Shown one piece after another: positions 26,720-36,306 of a DNA stretch of 64,000 bases (the stretch's first letter is position 1; each line of letters begins with the position of its first letter). A program made the translations under genes and the position numbers. Source of the DNA: Flavobacterium glycines (GTDB lineage: Bacteria; Bacteroidota; Bacteroidia; Flavobacteriales; Flavobacteriaceae); NCBI RefSeq assembly GCF_900100165.1, contig NZ_FNEO01000008.1, positions 62,001-126,000 of the forward strand, read 5' to 3'. The notes under the pieces are model-generated. The model ran no database searches. It worked only from the letters and a program-made list of their open reading frames with translations, and had not been told where the DNA came from.

Positions 26720-28963
26720 ATGGTTTTAAAAAATAAAAATATTATTCAGGCAGCATGTATTTTGTACATGCTGTTTGTTAACAGCACTATTTCTGCACAG
26801 CAACCGGCTGATTTTGTCAATCCAATAATTGGGACATCCAACTATGGAGCGGCTTTTCCTGGGCCTATTGCACCACGCGGAATGGCAAGTATTAGCCCGT
26901 TTAATGTTTCTGGACCACAAAATAGACCTTTGGAAAAAGACAGTCAATGGCTATCCAATCCGTATGTAAATGAGAATACTTTTTTGACAGGTTTTAGTCA
27001 GGTGAATTTAAGTGGTGTTGGCTGTCCGGAATTGGGCGTTATTTTGTTAATGCCCACCACTGGTGAAGTAGAAATAGATCATTTAAAATACGGTTCTACT
27101 TATTCTAACGAAGTAGCCAAAGCAGCTTATTACAGTGTAAACATTGATAAATACAAAGTAAAAGGTGAATTTACTGCTTCAAAACGTGTTGGTGTAAGCC
27201 GATTCACTTTCCCGAAAGGGCAATCGAATGTTTTATTAAATCTGGGTGTTGGTTTAACCAATGAAGAAGGAGCCATGATTAAAGTGGTTTCGAATACTGA
27301 AATTGAAGGAATGCGTTCTGTAGGTTCATTTTGTTACAACAGTCCCGAAGATGCTTATCCGGTTTATTTTGTAGCTAAATTTTCTAAAGCTGCTGATAAA
27401 TTCGGAGTTTGGAAAAAACCTGCTAAATATAATGGAGTAGAAGCGCAATGGATGGGTTATAACGGAAAAGCGAGAATGATGGAAAATACAATCAAAACGG
27501 TTGTTGGAGATAGTATTGGAAGTTATTTTACCTATAAATTCGACAAAGAAGAAACGGTTGAAGTGAAAATTGGTATTTCGTATGTAAGTATCGAAAACGC
27601 ACGTGAAAACTTAGCAAAAGAAGTGGGTGATAAAGCTTTTGAAACTGTTTACAAAGAAACCTATGACGAGTGGAACGAAGAATTATCTAAAATTGCAGTT
27701 GAAGGAGGTTCTAAAGATGACAAAACGATATTTTACACCGCTTTGTATCACACATTAATTCACCCCAATACTTTAAATGATTTTAATGGTGAATTTCCGG
27801 AAATCAAAAGAAGTAAAATAGGTAAAACCGAAGGTACTCGTTATACCGTATTTTCACTATGGGATACGTATAGAAACTTGCATCAGTTGATGTCTTTGGT
27901 GTATCCAAAACAACAATCGGATATGGTGAAAAGTATGATTCAAATGTATGATGAAAACGGCTGGTTGCCTAAATGGGAATTGAATTCAACCGAAACATTT
28001 ACTATGGTGGGCGATCCTGCAAGTATTGTAATTGCGGATACTTATCTGAAAGGAATCCGTGATTTTGATGTTCAGAAAGCGTATAAAGCGATGTTGAAAG
28101 GAGCCGATCAAATGGAGAATAATCCGCTTCGTCCGGGATTAAAAGATTATATTCAAAAAGGTTTTTTAACTACGGATAACAGAGGTCCGGTTTCTACAAC
28201 TCAGGAATACAATATTTCCGATTATGCTATTTCACTTTTAGCGGATGCTTTAGGTAAAAAAGCCGATGCAAAACGTTTTAAAACACGTTCCTTATCATAC
28301 CGAAAATTATTTGATAATAAACTAAACTTACTTCGTCCAAGAATAGCTAATGGAAACTGGTACGAGCCTTTTGATCCAAATTCGGGAGCAAATTTTGAAG
28401 AAAATGTTGGTTTTATCGAAGGTAATGCGTGGCAATATAATTTTATGGTTCCGCACGATATCAATGGATTAAAAAGATTAATGGGAGGGGATAAAGCCTT
28501 TTCGGCACAATTGCAGAAAATCTTTGATAGCAAACAATTTGATATGGCTAATGAACCGGATATTGCTAATCCGTATTTGTTTAATTATGTGAAAGGTGAG
28601 GAGTTCAAAGCTCAGGAAAATGTAAAAAGACTGGTGCGTGAATATTTCCAAAATAAACCAAAAGGATTGCCAGGAAATGATGATACCGGAACAATGTCGG
28701 CTTGGTTAGTGTATTCAATGATGGGAATTTACCCAATTGTACCCGGAGAACCTGTTTATACGATAACTGCACCAATGTTTGATAAAGTAACGATTAAATT
28801 AGATCCACAATATTACAAAAGTGACAGTATTGTAATCGAGAGACAAGGTAACCCTGAGGGAAAAATCAATACAATACAATTGAACGGTAAACCACTAAAT
28901 ACTTTTTTCATTTCTCATGACAATTTGGTAAATGGAAAAACTTTGAAAGTGATACAGAATTAA
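26720..28963 (+). CDS. GH92 alpha-mannosidase, divergent second copy
   Basis: A 747-residue exported GH92 protein. The start is the ATG at 26720, giving the signal peptide ending TISAQ; the open frame from 26675 overlaps the fucosidase gene. EGNAWQYNFMVPHD and GNDDTGTMSAWLVYSMMGIY are intact, so catalysis is expected. The N-terminal family motif differs from the first copy: GTSNYGAAFPGPIAPRGM in place of the usual HTxPGAxxPFGM, so the His and Phe positions are changed. This suggests a different subsite or linkage preference from the GH92 at 11.3 kb. Confidence 0.9.
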   Translation: MVLKNKNIIQAACILYMLFVNSTISAQQPADFVNPIIGTSNYGAAFPGPIAPRGMASISPFNVSGPQNRPLEKDSQWLSNPYVNENTFLTGFSQVNLSGVGCPELGVILLMPTTGEVEIDHLKYGSTYSNEVAKAAYYSVNIDKYKVKGEFTASKRVGVSRFTFPKGQSNVLLNLGVGLTNEEGAMIKVVSNTEIEGMRSVGSFCYNSPEDAYPVYFVAKFSKAADKFGVWKKPAKYNGVEAQWMGYNGKARMMENTIKTVVGDSIGSYFTYKFDKEETVEVKIGISYVSIENARENLAKEVGDKAFETVYKETYDEWNEELSKIAVEGGSKDDKTIFYTALYHTLIHPNTLNDFNGEFPEIKRSKIGKTEGTRYTVFSLWDTYRNLHQLMSLVYPKQQSDMVKSMIQMYDENGWLPKWELNSTETFTMVGDPASIVIADTYLKGIRDFDVQKAYKAMLKGADQMENNPLRPGLKDYIQKGFLTTDNRGPVSTTQEYNISDYAISLLADALGKKADAKRFKTRSLSYRKLFDNKLNLLRPRIANGNWYEPFDPNSGANFEENVGFIEGNAWQYNFMVPHDINGLKRLMGGDKAFSAQLQKIFDSKQFDMANEPDIANPYLFNYVKGEEFKAQENVKRLVREYFQNKPKGLPGNDDTGTMSAWLVYSMMGIYPIVPGEPVYTITAPMFDKVTIKLDPQYYKSDSIVIERQGNPEGKINTIQLNGKPLNTFFISHDNLVNGKTLKVIQN

Positions 28964-28979
28964 AAAATACGCCTAAAAT

Positions 28980-31643
28980 ATGTTAGAATTAAAAATTAAA
29001 AAAACAGCAATTCTTTTTGTGATGGCTGTAGGCTTTAGTCAAGCCGGCTTTGCTCAAAAAAAATATCCTTATCAGGATTCTAAATTGCCTGTTGAGGAAA
29101 GAGTAAAAGACTTGTTAAGCCGCATGTCTCTGGAAGAAAAAGTACGTCAGATGGACATGTACAGAGGTGATTTTTTTAAAGAAAAAGAAGATTTTGCTAA
29201 GTCTAAATCGGCTGAAAAAATAGGGAAATTAGGAATTGGAGCAATTCATGACCTATATCCGCGTTCGGCCAAAATGATTAATGATTTACAGACTAATGTA
29301 ATCAAAGGCAACCGTTGGGGAATTCCGGCTTTAATTATGTGTGAAATGCTTCACGGCTATTTAGACGAAGGAAGTACAGCGTTCCCAATGAACATTGGAC
29401 TTGGAGCAACTTGGGATACTGCCTTGATGAAAAGAGTAGGAGGCGTTATCGGAAGTGAAGCCCGAGCTCATGGTGTTCATTTTGGTTTTGGACCTAACTT
29501 AGATTTAGGATGTGAACCAAGATGGGGAAGAGTTGCTGAAACTTTTGGTGAAGATGCTTATCTGAATAGTGAAATTGGTTTAGGATTTATCCAAGGATTA
29601 CAAGGAAATGATTTAAAATCAGATCGTTCTATTATTGCTGAACCAAAGCACTTTGCGGTTCACGGTATTCCACAGGCAGGAGGAAATTCGTCGCCAATTT
29701 TGGTTGGAGAACGTTCGGCTCGTGAAGATCATTTGCCTTCTTTCGAAAAAGCCTTTAGAAAAGGTGGTGCTTTAGGAACGATGTGTGCGTATTCAGAATT
29801 AGACGGAATTCCTTGTGCTGCAAATCATTGGTTATTAACGGATGTTTTGAGAAATGAATGGGGTTTCAAAGGACTTGTTGTATCCGATTTAGGAGCTATT
29901 AAATATATTCAAACGACTCATAAAGTGTCTGATTCTCCAAAAGAAAGTATCAGAGAAGCGGTTTCGGCAGGAGTGGATATGCAGTTTTATGATTTTTCAA
30001 ATGAATTTTGGCAAAACACAATTGTTGAATTAGTAAATGAAAAGAAATTAACAATGGAAAATATTGACCGTGCCGCGGGAGATGTTTTACGATTGAAATT
30101 CTTATTAGGTTTATTTGAAAATCCTTATACTGATAAAAACTTGATTAAATTGCGTTTTCATACACAAGAAAATCAGGCAGTTGCTTTAGAAGCAGCTCAA
30201 AAATCGATGGTTTTATTGAAAAATGAAAACAATCTTCTTCCATTAAATAAAGACCTTAAAAATATTGCCGTTATTGGACCCAATGCTAATGCATCAAGAT
30301 TAGGAGGTTATTCTCCTAAGAATAGTGTTGGAATGACGGTTTATGAAGGCATTCAGCAATTGGTTGGAAAAACAGCTAATGTGGTTTATGAAGAAGGTGT
30401 ACCGTTGATTATAAAAGGGCAGGCAATTCCTTCTAAATATTTATTTACTTCAGATGGATCTCATAACGGATTAAAAGGAGAATATTTTAATAACAGAGAA
30501 TTAGAAGGGACTCCGGCATTGACTCGTATCGATAGTCAATTAGAGTTTGATTGGCCATGGGCTCCAGGTGATGGTGTAAATGTGGATGATTTTTCTATTC
30601 GTTGGACAGGTTATATTCAATCAGATAAAGCTTTTGACGGATGGTTAGGCTTAAGTTCAGATGACGGAATCAGAATGTGGATTGACGATCAATTGGTAAT
30701 AGACAACTGGACAAAAGGAGCTACAAGTATTGTTACCACTCCAAAAAATATTGAAGCAGGAAAAAAATACAAAGTACGCATCGAAATGTGGGAAGGAGGC
30801 TGGGGAGCCAGAGCCCATTTGCGTTGGAATCTGGAAAAAGTAAATTTACAACCTGCTATTGATGCTGCTAAAAAAGCGGATGTTGCCGTTGTTGTTTTAG
30901 GAGAATCAAACGAATTAGTGGAAGAAAACAGAGATGTTGCCGATTTGAATTTACACGGAATGCAACAGGAATTGATTGAAGCCATTCAAAAAACCGGAAC
31001 GCCTGTTGTTTGTGTCTTATTGAACGGTCGTCCTTTATCAACTAACTGGATTGCCGAAAATATCCCGGCTATTGTGGAAGCTTGGTTTCCAGGTGAGAAA
31101 GGTGGTAGAGCAGTAGCTGATGTACTATTTGGTGATTACAATCCTGCGGGAAGATTGCCTATTACAGTTCCTAAATCGGTTGGACAATTACCAATTTATT
31201 ACAACCAAAAACCATCTGCCATTCACAGATATGTTAGCGAAAGCGAAAATCCGTTATTCAATTTTGGTTACGGCTTAAGTTATACCACTTTTGAATATTC
31301 TAATTTAAAATTGAATGCTACCGAAATTAAAACTGATGGTGAAGTTAAAGTAGCAGTGGATGTGAAAAATACTGGTGACAGAGATGGAGAAGAAGTGGTA
31401 CAACTTTACATTAATGATGTTTATAGTAGTACTACAACACCAGAAAAAACATTGAAAGGATTTAAAAGAATATTCATCAAAAAAGGAGAAACGCAAAGTG
31501 TTGAGTTTACATTAACACCAGATGAATTATCACTTTGGAACCGAGAAATGAAAAGAGTTGTTGAACCAGGTGATTTTGAAGTCATGGTGGGAGGAAATTC
31601 ATTTGATTTGAAAAAATTGAAGTTTAGAGTAGCAGATGAGTAA
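28980..31643 (+). CDS. GH3 glycosidase with inserted PA14 domain
   Basis: An 887-residue exported enzyme (signal peptide ending QAGFAQ). Order of domains: GH3 N-terminal barrel with the nucleophile in GLVVSDLGAIKYIQ, GH3 C-terminal sandwich, a PA14 insertion at about 495-630 (GLKGEYFNNRELEGTPAL ... SSDDGIRMWIDDQLVIDNW), the rest of the sandwich, and an FnIII-like end (VKNTGDRDGEEVVQLY). Such enzymes are beta-glucosidases or beta-xylosidases. In this block a beta-1,2-xylosidase acting on plant N-glycans is attractive but unproven. It is the last gene before a terminator. Confidence 0.92.
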   Translation: MLELKIKKTAILFVMAVGFSQAGFAQKKYPYQDSKLPVEERVKDLLSRMSLEEKVRQMDMYRGDFFKEKEDFAKSKSAEKIGKLGIGAIHDLYPRSAKMINDLQTNVIKGNRWGIPALIMCEMLHGYLDEGSTAFPMNIGLGATWDTALMKRVGGVIGSEARAHGVHFGFGPNLDLGCEPRWGRVAETFGEDAYLNSEIGLGFIQGLQGNDLKSDRSIIAEPKHFAVHGIPQAGGNSSPILVGERSAREDHLPSFEKAFRKGGALGTMCAYSELDGIPCAANHWLLTDVLRNEWGFKGLVVSDLGAIKYIQTTHKVSDSPKESIREAVSAGVDMQFYDFSNEFWQNTIVELVNEKKLTMENIDRAAGDVLRLKFLLGLFENPYTDKNLIKLRFHTQENQAVALEAAQKSMVLLKNENNLLPLNKDLKNIAVIGPNANASRLGGYSPKNSVGMTVYEGIQQLVGKTANVVYEEGVPLIIKGQAIPSKYLFTSDGSHNGLKGEYFNNRELEGTPALTRIDSQLEFDWPWAPGDGVNVDDFSIRWTGYIQSDKAFDGWLGLSSDDGIRMWIDDQLVIDNWTKGATSIVTTPKNIEAGKKYKVRIEMWEGGWGARAHLRWNLEKVNLQPAIDAAKKADVAVVVLGESNELVEENRDVADLNLHGMQQELIEAIQKTGTPVVCVLLNGRPLSTNWIAENIPAIVEAWFPGEKGGRAVADVLFGDYNPAGRLPITVPKSVGQLPIYYNQKPSAIHRYVSESENPLFNFGYGLSYTTFEYSNLKLNATEIKTDGEVKVAVDVKNTGDRDGEEVVQLYINDVYSSTTTPEKTLKGFKRIFIKKGETQSVEFTLTPDELSLWNREMKRVVEPGDFEVMVGGNSFDLKKLKFRVADE

Positions 31644-31686
31644 TTGTTTTAATTTTTTATAAGCTGTTTTAAAGCTGGATTGCAAA

Positions 31687-31729
31687 AAAGGCTGTTCTTG
31701 TAGTTTAAGAATCAGCCTTTGATTTTTTT
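31687..31729. terminator. Bidirectional terminator after the glycan block
   Basis: The stem AAAGGCTGTTCTT / AAGAATCAGCCTTT with one mismatch (31687-31699 and 31707-31720) has T runs on both sides, so it can end the GH3 transcript and the minus-strand DUF4242 transcript. Confidence 0.82.
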
Positions 31730-31735
31730 AATGAA

Positions 31736-32008
31736 TTATTCAGCGGTGACGGGGTCAATGATAGCTGAAACTTTGCTGATTGAATTGGCAGGAAATCCTC
31801 CTTGTTTAGCGTGTTCAAGAATCATTTCCTCATTTGGCGCATTGTAAACACAATAGATTTTGTTATCTGTTACATAACTGTGAACCCATTGAATTTCAGA
31901 TCCCATTTTAAGTAATACTCCACAAGAAGCTTGTGAAATTGCTTTTAATTGCTCAGCATTTAATTTTCCTGCATCAGGAATTTCTCTTTCAATAACGTAC
32001 TTAGGCAT
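31736..32008 (-). CDS. DUF4242 family protein
   Basis: A 90-residue small protein of the DUF4242 family. The whole chain is one ferredoxin-like alpha-beta domain: MPKYVIEREIPDAGKLNAEQ, GSEIQWVHSYVTDNKIYCVY and APNEEMILEHAKQGGFP are the family landmarks. A nickel-binding role has been assigned to members in annotation pipelines; here I can only state the family. It is a single gene with its own terminator. The 203-bp gap after it (32009-32211) shows no gene. Confidence 0.8.
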   Translation of the reverse strand: MPKYVIEREIPDAGKLNAEQLKAISQASCGVLLKMGSEIQWVHSYVTDNKIYCVYNAPNEEMILEHAKQGGFPANSISKVSAIIDPVTAE

Positions 32009-32211
32009 TGTGCTTCAATTTTAAATGAACTTACTCTTTAGGCTTTTCGGTTACGCCCCGTTTTTTTGAGTGGTTTCTGATCTCCACTTTACAGTTAAAA
32101 CATTGAAAATTAAAGTGTTTTATTCTGTTTAAAGCTAAGTTACGAAAAATAAAAGCGGATTGTTTACAAAGCAAGTAGATTGTGAAAAAATGTTTTTTTA
32201 GCGGTTAACAA

Positions 32212-33090
32212 CTAAAAAATGAATCTTTTTTTAAATAATTTTTTAAATAGGTTTACAATGCCTAGAGTTATGAATCCGAAGATTAATCCGATGGTAAATT
32301 CTTTGATTATTGCGGGTAATTGAGGAGCAAAATGTTGTAAATAGCCAATATTGTGGGCAAAGATTCCTCCGGCAACCATAATTAAGGCAATGGTTCCGAT
32401 AATGCTTAAAGCTTTAATTACTTTAGGTAAAGCCTGAACAAGCATATTTCCAATAAATTTGGCTGTGCTTTTTTCTTTTCTGCTGATTGAAATTAGTTTT
32501 AATCCCACTTCATCCATACGAACAATCAAAGCTACAATTCCATAAACCCCCACAGTAGCCAGGAGAGCAATGATAGATACTACTATTATTTGCGAGCTTA
32601 GTGTTTTTTCAATTACTGTGCCTAAGGCAATAATTACAATTTCTACCGACAAAATAAAATCAGTAACAATAGCCGACTTTATTTTGTCTTTTTCGAGGGC
32701 TAAAATTTCGTCTTCAGTAAAAGTTTGTTCAGTGATTTCTATTTTATTATGATGCTTATGAAAAAAGAACTCGTATATTTTTTCGGCACCTTCATAAGCT
32801 AAATACAATCCGCCCAGAGTTAAAATAATCACAATTGCTAAAGGAAAAAACGCACTTAACAAAAAAGCTATGGGAAGAATAATGATTTTGTTGATAAGCG
32901 AACCTTTGCTGATAGCCCATAAAACAGGCAATTCTCTGGAAGAAGCAAAGCCGGACGCTTTCTCGGCATTTACGGCTAAATCATCTCCTAAAATCCCCGC
33001 CGTTTTTTTAGCAGCCACTTTGCTCATTACGGCTACATCGTCCATAATTGCTGCAATATCATCCAATAATGCGAAAAAACCTGATGCCAT
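32212..33090 (-). CDS. DUF808 family membrane protein (YedI-like)
   Basis: A 292-residue inner-membrane protein with about seven hydrophobic segments. The N terminus MASGFFALLDDIAAIMDDVAVMSKVAAKKTAG is the well-conserved start of the DUF808/YedI family, followed by KASGFASSRELPVLWAISKGS. Function is unknown. It lies 28 bp downstream of the nitroreductase gene and may share its transcript. Confidence 0.88.
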   Translation of the reverse strand: MASGFFALLDDIAAIMDDVAVMSKVAAKKTAGILGDDLAVNAEKASGFASSRELPVLWAISKGSLINKIIILPIAFLLSAFFPLAIVIILTLGGLYLAYEGAEKIYEFFFHKHHNKIEITEQTFTEDEILALEKDKIKSAIVTDFILSVEIVIIALGTVIEKTLSSQIIVVSIIALLATVGVYGIVALIVRMDEVGLKLISISRKEKSTAKFIGNMLVQALPKVIKALSIIGTIALIMVAGGIFAHNIGYLQHFAPQLPAIIKEFTIGLIFGFITLGIVNLFKKLFKKRFIF

Positions 33091-33118
33091 TTGTGATTTA
33101 ATAAGTTGTTACAAAAAA

Positions 33119-33718
33119 TTAAATAGATTCAATTACATTTTCTAAAGACCTTCTCGATTTTGGTGTGATTTCAATACGGTTAAAATCATCTTTTGAACCA
33201 TAACCTACCGCCATTGCAAATAGTGGTTTGTATTCGGTCATTCCTAAAATAGCACTGTATTTATCGGATTCAATGCCTTCCATTGCTGTAGAATCCAAAC
33301 CTAAGGCTATGCTGGCTGTTAAACCCACTCCCAGAGCAATATAGACTTGTTTGGCAAGCCATGTTTTTAATTCGGCTTCGGGAGTACTGGCTTTAATTTT
33401 ATTATACCAGTCTCTTCTGGCAGCCGGTAATTCTTCATCCACCACTTTTTGAAAAGCATCCAAATCATCCGCTACACTAAAGACTACTAATAAATGTGCC
33501 TGATTAATTTTCTCAGTATTATGCATCGAAACAGCAGCTAATTTGGACTTCATTTCCGGATTTTGTACAAAAGTAAATTTCCACGGCTGAATGTTGATGG
33601 AAGAAGGCGTAAGACGTAAAATTTCTTTCAATTCTTCAATTTTATCCTGTGGAATTACTTTGTCTGATTGGTAATGTTTAGCAGTATATCTTTTTTGAAT
33701 TAATTCTAAAATATTCAT
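33119..33718 (-). CDS. NAD(P)H nitroreductase, NfsB-like
   Basis: A 199-residue FMN enzyme of the nitroreductase superfamily. LIQKRYTAKHYQSDKVIP, LRLTPSSINIQPWKFTFV, the central IALGVGLTASIALGLDSTAMEG and the C-terminal VGYGSKDDFNRIEITPKSRR are typical of oxygen-insensitive NfsB enzymes. It reduces nitroaromatics or quinones with NAD(P)H. The natural substrate is not known. Confidence 0.92.
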   Translation of the reverse strand: MNILELIQKRYTAKHYQSDKVIPQDKIEELKEILRLTPSSINIQPWKFTFVQNPEMKSKLAAVSMHNTEKINQAHLLVVFSVADDLDAFQKVVDEELPAARRDWYNKIKASTPEAELKTWLAKQVYIALGVGLTASIALGLDSTAMEGIESDKYSAILGMTEYKPLFAMAVGYGSKDDFNRIEITPKSRRSLENVIESI

Positions 33719-34060
33719 GATTGTATTTTTACTTATTGTGTTCCTGCAAATTTAAGTCATTTATGTGATTTGAAAAGTGCTAATCTAAAGTAAAAAGTTC
33801 TCCTGTTCAAGAATTTTATTCTATAGCAGATTTAAGAAAGCATTTTTTATTAAGAAGAAATAGCCTTCCTAATCTTATATTAATGTTGCTTTTTGTTTAA
33901 AGTGCTTACTATTAATTATCTGTTATTTTGTAAAAAAAATGTAATAATAAACTTTATAAAATTCGATGAAACTCCTGAGTTTTTTCGTATATTTACGTTA
34001 AAGACTTCACCTAAGTTTTAAAAAAATCCAAATTAGTATTCAATCTAATATTTTATAAGT
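33719..34060. other. 342-bp intergenic region, no gene seen
   Basis: This AT-rich gap lies between the divergent nitroreductase and GAF-PAS genes and must hold both promoters. A weak -7-like TATATTTA lies near 33988. I see no open frame, hairpin or repeat worth naming. Confidence 0.5.
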
Positions 34061-35197
34061 ATGGATGAGCAATTAAGATTAAAAGAGTTGTACCGTTACC
34101 ATATTTTAGATACTAAACCAGAAGTAGAGCTGGATGAACTGGCAGAAATTGCTTCTGTTGTTTGTAATACTCCAATGTCATTAATAACAATGGTTGACAA
34201 AGAACGTACCTGGCACAAATCAAAATATGGTTTTGATTTGAAAGAAGTGAATAGGAAAGATTCATTTTGTCAACATGCCATAAGTAATCCTTCAGATGTT
34301 TTAGTAGTAGAAGATGCTTTATTGGATATTAAATTCAAGGATAATCCATTTACTAAAGGGGAAAATGGAGTACGTTTTTATGCTGGGGCGCCATTAGTTA
34401 CTCCAAGAGGATATGTTCTGGGAACGCTGTGTGTTGTAGATGTTGTTCCTAGAAAAATAACAAAGGTTCAAAAAAGAGTATTACAGATTCTATCCAAAAA
34501 AGCGATGGATTTCCTTAATGCGAGAAAGTTAATTTTATTACAGAATAATAAAATTGAATTAAATGCTTTAAAATTAAAAAAGCTTACTGATTTAGCTCCC
34601 TGTATTATTTTTCAATTGCATATAGATGAAAAAGGGGGGATTGAATTTGATTTTTTAAGCAAAGGAATAAATAGCGGATTTAATCAATTTAATTCGCACT
34701 TTTTGAAAAAATCACCGGAAACGTTTTATGATTTTGTTCATCCGGATGATTTACCTCATGTCAAAGAAAGTATAAATGAAGCCTTAATTAATTTTGAGGA
34801 ATGGCAAATAGCTTACAGAATCAAAGTTTCTAAAAACCGAACAGAATGGCAATTAGGAAAGGCAAAACCTGAAAAAACAAAGGATGGAAAAGTCATATGG
34901 TATGGCAGTATTCAAAACATAAGTAATTTAATAGAGCATGAAAAAGATCTTGAACAGATAATGTTTGATATTTCTCATGTGTTAAGAAAACCTGTAGCGA
35001 ATCTTTTGGGTTTAAGTAACCTTTTAAAAACTGAAAATTTTGATGAAATCAACTGTCATGAATACGTAGATTATATTCATTCCGTTTCAAAAGAACTGGA
35101 TGATTTTACAAGGCAATTGAATCAAGATTATGGTAAAAAGAATAAAAAAATAATTGGTAATACAAAACCTTTTTTTAAAGCCTGGAAGAAAAAATAA
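34061..35197 (+). CDS. GAF-PAS protein with histidine-kinase dimerisation helix but no ATPase domain
   Basis: A 378-residue cytoplasmic signalling protein. Residues 10-160 form a GAF domain (CNTPMSLITMVDKERTWHK, FYAGAPLVTPRGYVLGTLCV). Residues about 180-290 form a PAS domain of the PAS_3 type ending GSIQNISNLIEHEKDLEQ. The last 80 residues look like a HisKA helix pair with an H box (FDISHVLRKPVANLLGLSNL), but the protein ends before any HATPase domain. It could be an adaptor or phosphotransfer protein, or a phosphatase partner for other kinases. No response regulator is adjacent. Confidence 0.85.
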   Translation: MDEQLRLKELYRYHILDTKPEVELDELAEIASVVCNTPMSLITMVDKERTWHKSKYGFDLKEVNRKDSFCQHAISNPSDVLVVEDALLDIKFKDNPFTKGENGVRFYAGAPLVTPRGYVLGTLCVVDVVPRKITKVQKRVLQILSKKAMDFLNARKLILLQNNKIELNALKLKKLTDLAPCIIFQLHIDEKGGIEFDFLSKGINSGFNQFNSHFLKKSPETFYDFVHPDDLPHVKESINEALINFEEWQIAYRIKVSKNRTEWQLGKAKPEKTKDGKVIWYGSIQNISNLIEHEKDLEQIMFDISHVLRKPVANLLGLSNLLKTENFDEINCHEYVDYIHSVSKELDDFTRQLNQDYGKKNKKIIGNTKPFFKAWKKK

Positions 35198-35288
35198 TAG
35201 CAAATTCTTTAGAATCAATGATGTTTTTTAATGATTTCTATGTTAATTGATAGAAATCAAAAATTCTAATTTACTTTTAAAATTGTAA

Positions 35289-35894
35289 TTATTCAGCACA
35301 ATTTTCTTCATAATATTTTACCATTTGAAAGGTGTTGTGTTTGTCAATATTATCATTATCTACTAATTCTACAAGTTTAGGACAGTCATAGAAATAATCT
35401 CTTACTCTTTTTTTTATGCCTCTTTCTCCAGCTCCATAAATATAACCCATATTGTAAGCAATAGCATCTTTACTTTTTTTGATATAAGTCTCTTTATAGC
35501 CATAATTCATCGTAAATACTCCAATAGCACCTCCGGAATGGATTGTTTCGGCAATATAATACATATTCACTTTCGGACTTGAATAGGCGAGGAATCCTAA
35601 TTTCTTTTCTGTTTTTTTGTCGTCAAAGTTTTTCTTAACATCAATTACTTCGTAGTATTCTTTCTCTGTGTCTCTGGAAATAACAACATCGGTAATAGTA
35701 TCAATAAGATAGCTTTCATTTGTTTTTTTATTAAAAAAGACAAGGTTGGAAGACATATCAATTAAATTTCGGGATTTTATTTTGTATGTTCCTGTTTTAG
35801 AAGTACCATCTTTAAAAAATAAGGTTGTGGTTTGTTGAGCGAAAAAGGAATTGATAACAAATAGAAAAGTAAGAGATAGAAATGTTTTATTCAT
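35289..35894 (-). CDS. Secreted protein of unknown function
   Basis: A 201-residue exported protein with a signal peptide ending NSFFAQ. It has a beta-rich start (TTTLFFKDGTSKTGTYKIKS) and a C-terminal helical part with a conserved-looking AGERGIKKRVRDYFYDCPKLVE and two Cys (one in YFYDC, one in EENCAE) that could form a disulfide. I do not recognise a named family. It lies 15 bp from the VOC gene upstream, so the two may be cotranscribed. Confidence 0.7.
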   Translation of the reverse strand: MNKTFLSLTFLFVINSFFAQQTTTLFFKDGTSKTGTYKIKSRNLIDMSSNLVFFNKKTNESYLIDTITDVVISRDTEKEYYEVIDVKKNFDDKKTEKKLGFLAYSSPKVNMYYIAETIHSGGAIGVFTMNYGYKETYIKKSKDAIAYNMGYIYGAGERGIKKRVRDYFYDCPKLVELVDNDNIDKHNTFQMVKYYEENCAE

Positions 35895-35909
35895 TTTTGT
35901 AAAATTTAA

Positions 35910-36260
35910 TTAAAGGCTTTCTCCAAAAGTCAACAAATTATTATCCGGATCCAGTAATGCAAATTCTTTTTGCCCCCAGGGTTTGTTTTGCAAAGGAGCA
36001 TTAGGATGGATACTGACTTTTTTATCCAATAAAGATTGGTATAAACTTGCAATAGCATGAGTTCTAATATACACCTGACCGTAATTATCTTCAGGATTCA
36101 GACTTTTGAATTCAAAAAAATGAATTTCGATGTTGTCTTTTTTGAGCAACAAATAATCCCCATAATCCCCAATTTCAGTAAAACCTAATTGGTCAATGTA
36201 AAAAGCTTTGGTAGCATTTTTATCGCGCATGGGTAATTTTGGAATGATGGCCGTGAGCAT
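35910..36260 (-). CDS. VOC superfamily protein, bleomycin-resistance-like
   Basis: A 116-residue single-domain vicinal-oxygen-chelate protein. MLTAIIPKLPMRDKNATKAFY and YIDQLGFTEIGDYGDYLLLKK and the end PWGQKEFALLDPDNNLLTFGE match the BLMA/glyoxalase group. Such small proteins bind bleomycin-like drugs or act as dioxygenase-fold enzymes; the ligand here is unknown. Confidence 0.85.
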   Translation of the reverse strand: MLTAIIPKLPMRDKNATKAFYIDQLGFTEIGDYGDYLLLKKDNIEIHFFEFKSLNPEDNYGQVYIRTHAIASLYQSLLDKKVSIHPNAPLQNKPWGQKEFALLDPDNNLLTFGESL

Positions 36261-36306
36261 AGTATACTTTGTATTAAAATAGTTCTGTTATTGTTCTAAC
36301 AAAGAA

